Assembly: GCA_025964935.1 (NCBI GenBank)
Contig: JAOPXW010000243.1
Span: forward strand, 1-11,128
Source of the DNA: Friedmanniella sp.
Lineage (GTDB): Bacteria > Actinomycetota > Actinomycetes > Propionibacteriales > Propionibacteriaceae
Length of the DNA stretch: 11,128 bases
Reading direction: 5' to 3'
Below the pieces are notes generated by a model, which had not been told where the DNA came from, ran no database searches, and was given only the letters and a program-made list of their open reading frames with translations. The position numbers and the translations under genes are program-made. Positions 6,316 to 11,128 of the stretch are shown here, piece after piece. Position 1 is the first letter of the stretch. Every line of letters starts with the position of its first letter.

Positions 6316-6344
6316 TGTCGAAACACCGGTCGGTCGTTCGACGC
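6316..6344 (+). promoter_or_regulatory. ECF42-type promoter upstream of the alpha/beta hydrolase gene
   Basis: TGTCGA (6316-6321) and CGAC (6339-6342) are 17 bases apart. They lie inside GTCGAAAC-N11-GTTCGACGC, matching the element at 4565-4592 at all 17 defined positions while the 11-base spacers differ. It starts seven bases after the sigma gene stop. Transcription would begin near 6350, about 27 bases before the ATG at 6377. This is the better match of the two to the remembered ECF42 consensus. Confidence 0.7.
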
Positions 6345-6376
6345 CTTGACATCACCAGTCCCACCAGGAGGCAGAC

Positions 6377-7198
6377 ATGACCAGCACCAGCACCCCGACG
6401 ACCCGCACCGTGACCTCGACCGACGGCACGACCCTGGCGTACGAGGTGCGCGGTCGCGGTCCGGCCCTCGTGCTCGTCGACGGCGCCCTGTGCCAGCGCG
6501 CGATGGGACCCTCCCGTGGGCTCACGGCCGAGCTCGGCGACCGCTTCACCGTGTACGCCTACGACCGCCGCGACCGGGGCGACAGCGGCACCGGCCGCTC
6601 GCCCTGGTCCGCCGACCGGGAGGTGGAGGACCTGGCGGCGGTGCTGGAGGCCGCCGGGCCCGGGGCGCACCTGTTCGGCGCCTCGTCGGGGGCCGTGCTC
6701 GCCCTCGAGGCGGCCCGGCGGGGTCTGGTCGAGGGCCGGGTCGTGGCGTACGAGGCCCCGTTCATCGTGGACGGCAGCCACGCGCCGAACGACCCGCAGC
6801 TCCCGGAGAAGGTGCGGGCCCTGGTCGAGGGCGGCCGCCGGGGTGAGGCGGTCAAGACCTTCCTGCGCGTGGTGGGCGCCCCCGCCCCGATGGTGGCGCT
6901 GATGCCGCTGATGCCCCCGTGGAAGCGGATGACCGCGGTGGCGCACACCCTGGCCTACGACCTGTCGCTGGTCGTCGGGCGTCAGCAGGGGCAGCCGCTG
7001 CCGGCCGGGGCGTACGCCGGGGTCACCGCCCCCACCCTGGTCATCGCGGGCGGGAAGAGCCCCGCGTACATGCGGAACGCCCAGGCCGCGATCGCGGCCG
7101 CCGTGCCCGGCGCCCGGCTGCTGACCCTGGCCGGCCAGACCCACATGATCAAGCCCAAGGCCCTGGCCCCGGTGGTGGCCGAGTTCTTGTTGAGCTGA
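6377..7198 (+). CDS. Alpha/beta hydrolase
   Basis: The 273-residue protein has an alpha/beta-hydrolase fold. It shows the N-terminal strands TSTDGTTLAYEVRGRGPALVL, the oxyanion region VDGALC (34-39), YAYDRRDRGDSG (60-71), the nucleophile elbow GASSGA (S103, within 101-106), and the catalytic histidine H256 in LAGQTHMIKP. The acid is not at the usual place after strand 7, which reads IAGGKSPAY without an Asp. E126 in VVAYEAPF, after strand 6, is the best candidate. No signal peptide is present. AGGAGG (6366-6371) precedes the ATG. The gene follows the ECF42 sigma gene by 67 bases and has its own copy of the ECF42-type promoter, so it probably belongs to the same stress or nutrient response as the DGPF protein. 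Ester or lactone hydrolysis, haloperoxidase or epoxide activity are all possible; the substrate is unknown. Confidence 0.88.
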   Translation: MTSTSTPTTRTVTSTDGTTLAYEVRGRGPALVLVDGALCQRAMGPSRGLTAELGDRFTVYAYDRRDRGDSGTGRSPWSADREVEDLAAVLEAAGPGAHLFGASSGAVLALEAARRGLVEGRVVAYEAPFIVDGSHAPNDPQLPEKVRALVEGGRRGEAVKTFLRVVGAPAPMVALMPLMPPWKRMTAVAHTLAYDLSLVVGRQQGQPLPAGAYAGVTAPTLVIAGGKSPAYMRNAQAAIAAAVPGARLLTLAGQTHMIKPKALAPVVAEFLLS

Positions 7199-7221
7199 CC
7201 GTCGGTCGACCGTCGGGCCCG

Positions 7222-7764
7222 TCAGGCCAGCCGGTGCATCAGGGCCACGTACGTCTCCTCGGTCGCCCCGAGGGTGCTGCGGACGACCAGCGCCGCCGGG
7301 CGCCGCGGCAGGAGCGCGAGGAGCTGGTCGTAGAGCGCACCCAGGAAGGCGTCGCCGCCCAGGTCGGCCACCACCCGCCGGTTGTGCCGGGCCCAGGCGC
7401 TGTCGTCGTCGGGCCGCGCGAAACGGGCGACCGAGCCCGCCCGGTCGTCCAGCAGCACGACCTCGCGGAAGTCGGCGCCCTGGCGCGCCGCCAGGTCCTC
7501 GAAGGCGACGACCTCGTCGAGGTGGGCCAGGTACTGCGGGACGACCACGTCCCGGCCGCCCGCCAGGTGCGCGGCCGCCATGGCCAGGGCCACCGGTCGG
7601 AGGACGTCGTGGGTGCGGTTCTCCGGGTCCCGCCAGCCGCCGACGAGCTGGTGCAGGGCGTCGATGTCGAGGTTGAGGGTGCCCGGGTGACGGTCGGCGT
7701 AGCGGGCCGACAGGGTGGACTTCCCGATGCCCGGCGGTCCGTTGAGCAGGATCAGGGTCGGCAT
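7222..7764 (-). CDS. Small P-loop ATPase / kinase-like protein (AAA_33 type)
   Basis: The 180-residue protein opens MPTLILLNGPPGIGKSTLSA, with a Walker A motif at residues 9-17 (GPPGIGKST). A short acidic segment LNLDIDALHQLVGGW follows (D33 and D35), as in gluconate-kinase, chloramphenicol-phosphotransferase or zeta-toxin-like small kinases. GRDVVVPQYLAHLDEV and REVVLLDDRAGSVARF are consistent with substrate-binding and lid regions. No single substrate is indicated, and aminoglycoside, nucleotide or sugar phosphorylation are all possible. The gene is leftward, convergent with the alpha/beta hydrolase (23-base gap) and 40 bases downstream of the DUF2520 gene. TAGGGT lies six bases before the ATG, so a leaderless start of its own is possible; the only SD-like bases are a weak GGGGA. 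Confidence 0.8.
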   Translation of the reverse strand: MPTLILLNGPPGIGKSTLSARYADRHPGTLNLDIDALHQLVGGWRDPENRTHDVLRPVALAMAAAHLAGGRDVVVPQYLAHLDEVVAFEDLAARQGADFREVVLLDDRAGSVARFARPDDDSAWARHNRRVVADLGGDAFLGALYDQLLALLPRRPAALVVRSTLGATEETYVALMHRLA

Positions 7765-7765
7765 T

Positions 7766-7789
7766 CCCCGACCCTAACCGGGTCCGGGG
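7766..7789 (-). terminator. GC-rich hairpin between the DUF2520 and ATPase genes
   Basis: CCCCGACCC (7766-7774) can pair with GGGTC(c)GGGG (7780-7789): nine pairs, one bulged C and a loop of five. A second stem, CTGAGC (7791-7796) with GCTCAG (7803-7808), overlaps the DUF2520 stop codon. There is no U-tract. Together they may attenuate read-through, but the first also overlaps the possible TAGGGT -10 box of the ATPase gene. Confidence 0.3.
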
Positions 7790-7804
7790 CCTGAGCGTCC
7801 AGGC

Positions 7805-8737
7805 TCAGAGCGGACCCGCTCCGGCCGCGGGGTTCTCGATCACCTCGTGCAGCCGCCGGTTCTGCTCCGGGGTCAGCCAGCGCTGCGCGTGGGCCAGCTC
7901 GGAGGCGGCGGCGGCGAGCACCCGGTAGGACGGGAGCACCGACGGCGCCGTCGCGGCAATGGCGCCGAGGTGGCCCGCCACCGTGTCGACGTCGCCCCGG
8001 GACACCGGGCCGGTCAGGGCCGACCCGCCGGAGCGCAGCGTGTTGGCCAGACCGGCGGTGACCAGGGGTCCGAGCACGGTCGAGGGCTGGTCGATCCCCG
8101 CCCGTTGGAGCAGGTCCGCGGCCTGGGCGAGCAGCACCGTGAGGTGGTTCGTCGCGTGACAGAGGGCCGCGTGGTAGAGCGCCCGCTGGTCCTCGGGCAC
8201 GACGAAGCCGCCCGCGCCGAGGGTCTCGGCCAGGGCCAGGCCCAGCTCGACCCCGGACGCGTCACCCGTCACCGCGAAACGGGTCTCGGCCAGCCGGCTC
8301 ACCTCCGTCTCCACGTCACCCGTGAAGGTCATGGCCGGGTGCAGGGCCAGCACCGCGGCCCCCCGCCCGGCGAGGGGCGCGAGCATGTCCGCCCCGTAGC
8401 GGCCGCTGACGTGGACGGCGGTCCGGCCGGTCCAGTCCTGGTCGCTGAGGGTCTGGGCGACCTCGGTGAGCGCGTCGTCGGAGACGGCCAGGACGACCAC
8501 CTCGGCGTCCACGGTGGCCCGGCCCGGCTCGGAGGTGAGCAGCGTGTCGGGCAGCAGGCGGCGGAAGGCCGCCACGTCGGCGGTGGACCGGTGCACGACC
8601 GTACGGACGGGGTAGCCGGCCCGGTCCAGAGCACAGGCCAGGGCCAGAGCCACCCGGCCGGAGCCGACGATGCTGACCGCGGGACGGTCGGGCCGCCCCG
8701 GACAGGGGGCGGCGTCGGCGGTGGTGGGGTGCGGCAC
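7805..8737 (-). CDS. Rossmann-like / DUF2520 domain oxidoreductase-like protein
   Basis: The 310-residue protein starts with a Rossmann dinucleotide-binding domain: AVSIVGSGRVALALACALDRAGYPVRTVVHRS (20-51) carries the glycine-rich GSGRVA turn. EVVVLAVSDDALTEVA (79-94) and VHVSGRYGADML follow. LALHPAMTFTG (131-141) leads into the DUF2520 helical domain, with YHAALCHATNHLTVLLAQA (188-206) and LGPLVTAGLANTLRSGGSALTGPVSRGD. The layout matches 6-phosphogluconate-dehydrogenase/ketopantoate-reductase-like folds and the actinobacterial family that includes Rv3603c, encoded beside panC in mycobacteria. NAD(P)-dependent reduction is likely, but the substrate is unproven and no pan gene is present here. 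The start is GTG at 8737-8735 with GAGGA (8747-8743) five bases upstream. TAGGTT (8776-8771) could be a -10 box, with a poor -35. Confidence 0.85.
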   Translation of the reverse strand: MPHPTTADAAPCPGRPDRPAVSIVGSGRVALALACALDRAGYPVRTVVHRSTADVAAFRRLLPDTLLTSEPGRATVDAEVVVLAVSDDALTEVAQTLSDQDWTGRTAVHVSGRYGADMLAPLAGRGAAVLALHPAMTFTGDVETEVSRLAETRFAVTGDASGVELGLALAETLGAGGFVVPEDQRALYHAALCHATNHLTVLLAQAADLLQRAGIDQPSTVLGPLVTAGLANTLRSGGSALTGPVSRGDVDTVAGHLGAIAATAPSVLPSYRVLAAAASELAHAQRWLTPEQNRRLHEVIENPAAGAGPL

Positions 8738-8800
8738 GGGGGTCCTCGGAGCTGGTGGCAGGTCGGTCAGAACCTACCCCAGGCGGTTCGGCCGAGTTGT

Positions 8801-8840
8801 GGAGAAGATCCGGCTCGGTAGTCCACGCCGGATCTTCGCC
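8801..8840 (-). terminator. Strong hairpin after the leftward hypothetical operon
   Basis: GAAGATCCGGC (8804-8814) pairs perfectly with GCCGGATCTTC (8827-8837) around a 12-base loop. Two more GC pairs (8801-8802 with 8839-8840) lie beyond one mismatch. It starts 13 bases after the stop of the leftward gene ending at 8854. There is no U-tract, but this is a plausible factor-assisted or GC-rich actinobacterial terminator that separates the operon from the DUF2520 gene. Confidence 0.6.
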
Positions 8841-8853
8841 AGAACTCAGCCGC

Positions 8854-10407
8854 CTACCCGGGAGGTGCCTCGCGCAGCACGTCGAAGCGCAGGTGCGACA
8901 CGGGACCGGCCAGCAGCGGGAGCCGCCGACGCTGCCGCCACAGGACGGGACGGCCGTCGGTGCCCCGGGCCAGGACGTAGCGACGTTCCAGCCGTACGCC
9001 CTGGTACGGCACCGCGGTGTTCTCCAGCACGTGTCCGGAGCCGTTCGGCGAGGCGCCCTCGGCCACCTCGGCGTCGGAGACCCCGCCGATCAGCGGGGAC
9101 CGCGGGCCGCGCCGGACGCGGGGCGGGTCCTGGTTGAGCTCGGCGACCAGGCCCTGCTCGAACCGCCGCGGCAGGGCGGGGTCGGCCGGCAGCCGGTACG
9201 GGTGCCAGTGTTCCGGCAGGGTGGTCGAGGGCAGCCAGCTGAAGGCGCGACTGCCCGTCCGGCGCCCCTGCGCCATGGCCAGCGCGGTGTCGGCGTCCGC
9301 GGCCAGCCGCACCCCGTCGGCGGTCAGCTCCACGGCCCACATCACGTCCGCGTCCTCGTCCACCCCGAGCAGCACGTCGTCCAGCACGGGCCCGACGACC
9401 GGGCTGGCCGCCGTCGGCCACAGCACCAGCGAGGACCGGCCCAGCCCGGTCGTGCGGTAGAGCGACCACGGCCCAACCGGCTCGTCCGGGACGAGCGGGC
9501 CGGGGTCCACCGGTGGCGGCAGCAGCACGTCGACCTCGTCGAAGCTGCTGCGGACGGTGACCCGGCCCAGGGTGGCCACCACCCCGATGCCGGGGCCCCC
9601 CGCGGCGGGCTCGGGCACCGGGACCAGGAACCAGTCGGTGGCGTGGTCGGCCACCAGCTGGATCAGCAGCGCGGTGGCCAGGTGCGACCGGTCGGGCGGG
9701 TAGCCCCCGATGTCACTGGCCCGGTCCTCGATCTGCCAGACCCGCGGCAGCGGCGCCCCCGGGTAGGCGAGCCGGGTCGGGATGATCTCGCGCCGGCCGG
9801 GCCCGGACGGGGCCGGCAGGTCGGCCGCCGCGTCGCCGGAGAACCAGTCCACCTCGCCGCCGCCGTGGGCGGGCAGCTCGATCGTGGTGTCGCCCACCCC
9901 GAACGAGACCTGGTAGTCCAGCGTCCCCGGTCGCCAGTGGTCGGTGCGGCCCGGGTCGAAACCGGCGAGCGCGGGGTCCCCGGCGGCCACCAGCCCGAGC
10001 CGCCAGGCGGCCAGCCCGTCGACCTGCCCGGCGAAGGCGGTCCCGTACGGCTCCGGCAGCGCCCCCGTGAAGGCCGCCTGCTCCCGCTGCGCCACGGTCA
10101 GCCCGGCGCCGACCTGACGACCGACCCGCACCCGCCGGCCGACCGTCCACCAGTCCAGCGCGGCGCCCTCGACGATCGCCTCGGCCGGCACCACGGTCGG
10201 GTCGAGCCCGTCCACCGGCTGCAGCGGCTGGTGCGTCACCGGGATCCGGACCCCCACCGGGGTGCCGGCGTCCTCACCCACGTGCTCCCCGAGCTGCCAC
10301 TGCCGACCCAGCAGCCACAGCGGGTCGGCGACCTCCTGGGCGAACCCGCGCTGCAGGTCCCCGAACGGGGCCAGCGGTTCGAGCCGACGCAGCCACTCGT
10401 ACGTCAT
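8854..10407 (-). CDS. Conserved uncharacterised protein with N-terminal RQWQLGEHVGEDAG motif
   Basis: I know no function for this 517-residue protein. The most striking feature is residues 28-48, DPLWLLGRQWQLG followed by EHVGEDAG, which looks like the signature of an uncharacterised bacterial family. Other likely conserved blocks are ALDWWTVGRRVRVG (83-96), VDWFSGD (186-192), PTRLAYPGAPLPRVWQIEDRASDIGGYP (210-237), SWLPSTTLPEHWHPYRLP (390-407), LNQDPPRVRRGPRSPLIGG (424-442) and GVRLERRYVLARGTDGRPVLWRQRRR (470-495). No signal peptide, membrane helix, nucleotide-binding loop or protease motif is visible. The ATG at 10407 has GGAGGAG just before it and overlaps the stop of the preceding gene as ATGA, so the two are translationally coupled. 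The same frame is open further upstream, but there it is antisense-type, arginine/glycine-rich and out of frame with the preceding gene. Confidence 0.8.
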   Translation of the reverse strand: MTYEWLRRLEPLAPFGDLQRGFAQEVADPLWLLGRQWQLGEHVGEDAGTPVGVRIPVTHQPLQPVDGLDPTVVPAEAIVEGAALDWWTVGRRVRVGRQVGAGLTVAQREQAAFTGALPEPYGTAFAGQVDGLAAWRLGLVAAGDPALAGFDPGRTDHWRPGTLDYQVSFGVGDTTIELPAHGGGEVDWFSGDAAADLPAPSGPGRREIIPTRLAYPGAPLPRVWQIEDRASDIGGYPPDRSHLATALLIQLVADHATDWFLVPVPEPAAGGPGIGVVATLGRVTVRSSFDEVDVLLPPPVDPGPLVPDEPVGPWSLYRTTGLGRSSLVLWPTAASPVVGPVLDDVLLGVDEDADVMWAVELTADGVRLAADADTALAMAQGRRTGSRAFSWLPSTTLPEHWHPYRLPADPALPRRFEQGLVAELNQDPPRVRRGPRSPLIGGVSDAEVAEGASPNGSGHVLENTAVPYQGVRLERRYVLARGTDGRPVLWRQRRRLPLLAGPVSHLRFDVLREAPPG

Positions 10408-11128
10408 CGCTCCTCCAGCAGGGTCGTTCCGACCGGGGTGACCGGGTCCACCAGCAGGGCCGTGGGCAGCAGCTGACCGAGCTCGGCCGGCAGCGGCTGC
10501 CGGACCGAGCGGAGCCGGGCCATCCGACGGGCCCGCAGCACGCCGCCGAGCAGGTCGGGCACCTGGTCCGGGGCGTCGTGGTCGGGCGGGACGACGACCA
10601 GGATCGCCTGCGGCGGGCGGGCCCGGGGGGCGTCGTAGCCGAAGGCCGCCCAGGTGGTGTGCTGGCCGCTCGGGACGGTCTCGGCCCAGACGTCGAGCGC
10701 GACCCGTACGCGGTCCGGCGCCGCCCCGCCCGCGTCGACGGTGAGGGTCAGGTCGCGGTGGGCGTCGGTGGTCGGGTCGCCGGGCTGCCACAGCGGGTCC
10801 GGATCGCCGGCGGTCATCGGCCAGGGCTGCTCGGCGGTCAGCTGCACCAGCTCGAGCCGGGCCATCGCGGGCCGTACGGCGGCCACGATCTCCAGCCAGC
10901 CGGCGGCGTCGGCGACGGGCTCGGTGGTGGCGGCCGCGCCCGTCGGGCAGGCCAGCGACAGCCCGAGCACGCCCGGCAGCAGGGTGCGGATCCGGTCGGC
11001 CAGAGTGGCCACACCGGCGGTGGCGTCGTCCCCGTCCAGCTGGGCCAGCCGGCCGGTCAGGGCCTCCAGGGCCGGCGCCGGGTCCTCGGGCAGGCCCCAG
11101 CGGCGGCTGAGCGGGACGGTGTCGGCCT
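10404..11128 (-). CDS. Conserved uncharacterised protein, 5' end beyond the window (partial)
   Basis: At least 240 C-terminal residues are encoded. The frame is open to the right edge with GC-rich codons. The visible part starts ADTVPLSRRWGLPEDPAPAL and continues through LTGRLAQLDGDD, so the GTG at 11012, which has no good Shine-Dalgarno site, is probably internal. Landmarks are LTLTVDAGGAAPDRVRVALDVWAETVPSGQHTTWAAFGYDAP with W and HTT residues, then RARPPQAILVVVPPDHDAPDQVPDLLGGVLRARRMARLR and a C-terminal LPTALLVDPVTPVGTTLLEER. I recall similar WAE-VP-x(4)-TT and PPQA-LLAVPP stretches in uncharacterised proteins encoded next to homologues of the downstream gene, but cannot confirm this here. 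The stop codon overlaps the start of the RQWQ-motif gene (ATGA), so the pair probably works together. Function is unknown. Confidence 0.72.
   Translation of the reverse strand, partial: ADTVPLSRRWGLPEDPAPALEALTGRLAQLDGDDATAGVATLADRIRTLLPGVLGLSLACPTGAAATTEPVADAAGWLEIVAAVRPAMARLELVQLTAEQPWPMTAGDPDPLWQPGDPTTDAHRDLTLTVDAGGAAPDRVRVALDVWAETVPSGQHTTWAAFGYDAPRARPPQAILVVVPPDHDAPDQVPDLLGGVLRARRMARLRSVRQPLPAELGQLLPTALLVDPVTPVGTTLLEER

Noticed and set aside
6346..6351. TTGACA as a housekeeping -35 box before the alpha/beta hydrolase gene
   Set aside because: No -10-like hexamer follows at 16-18 bases (the sequence there is the Shine-Dalgarno region), so the ECF42-type element is the better promoter.
7203..7212. 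Palindrome CGGTCGACCG in the convergent gap as a bidirectional terminator
   Set aside because: It is only 10 bases with no loop or U-tract, and SalI-like GTCGAC palindromes are common in GC-rich DNA.
8755..10476. Rightward open frame of about 573 codons opposite the RQWQ-motif gene
   Set aside because: Low-complexity R/G/P/H/V composition. The leftward frame has a Shine-Dalgarno site, a coupled neighbour and a terminator-like hairpin.
10408..10791. N-terminal extension of the RQWQ-motif protein upstream of 10407
   Set aside because: The extension is Arg/Gly/Pro-rich and overlaps the upstream gene in another frame, whereas ATG 10407 has a strong Shine-Dalgarno site.
8854..11128. Contractile injection system or phage-tail genes
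   Set aside because: No sheath, tube, baseplate or spike motif is visible in either protein, so such an assignment would be speculation.

Overview
The window comes from a very GC-rich actinobacterium (codon third positions are almost all G or C). The genus cannot be fixed from the sequence; a soil-type Actinomycetia such as Propionibacteriales is only a guess. It holds nine complete genes and two genes cut by the window ends. There are no RNA genes, insertion sequences, CRISPR arrays or phage genes, and no gene-free stretch longer than about 140 bases.

Region 1 (1-4489) looks like a catabolic locus under its own LacI-family repressor. A histidinol-dehydrogenase-family enzyme runs leftward off the window edge. 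Divergent from it are the repressor and then a rightward three-gene operon: a tandem NTF2/SnoaL-fold protein, a bicupin and a nitrilase-superfamily amidohydrolase. A LacI-type site with a central CG and the shared core GCATACGnAT lies in the promoter of the leftward gene (257-270) and in that of the operon (1405-1418). All five genes are therefore probably one regulon. The substrate is unknown.

Region 2 (4490-7198) is an ECF42 sigma-factor module: a DGPF/YCII-type small protein, a 423-residue ECF sigma factor with the long helical C-terminal extension of that group, and an alpha/beta hydrolase. The same bipartite element, GTCGAAAC-N11-GTTCGACGC, lies upstream of the DGPF gene and of the hydrolase gene with identical spacing. 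It fits the published ECF42 promoter motif as I remember it, which implies autoregulation plus control of the hydrolase. The sigma gene may also have a leaderless promoter of its own.

Region 3 (7222-8737) has two leftward housekeeping-type genes: a small P-loop ATPase/kinase-like protein and a Rossmann plus DUF2520 oxidoreductase-like protein. The latter family often neighbours pantothenate genes elsewhere.

Region 4 (8801-11128) is the distal end of a leftward operon of two conserved but uncharacterised proteins, translationally coupled by an ATGA overlap and followed by a strong hairpin. The second has a W/Q-rich N-terminal signature (RQWQLGEHVGEDAG). They are the least understood genes here.
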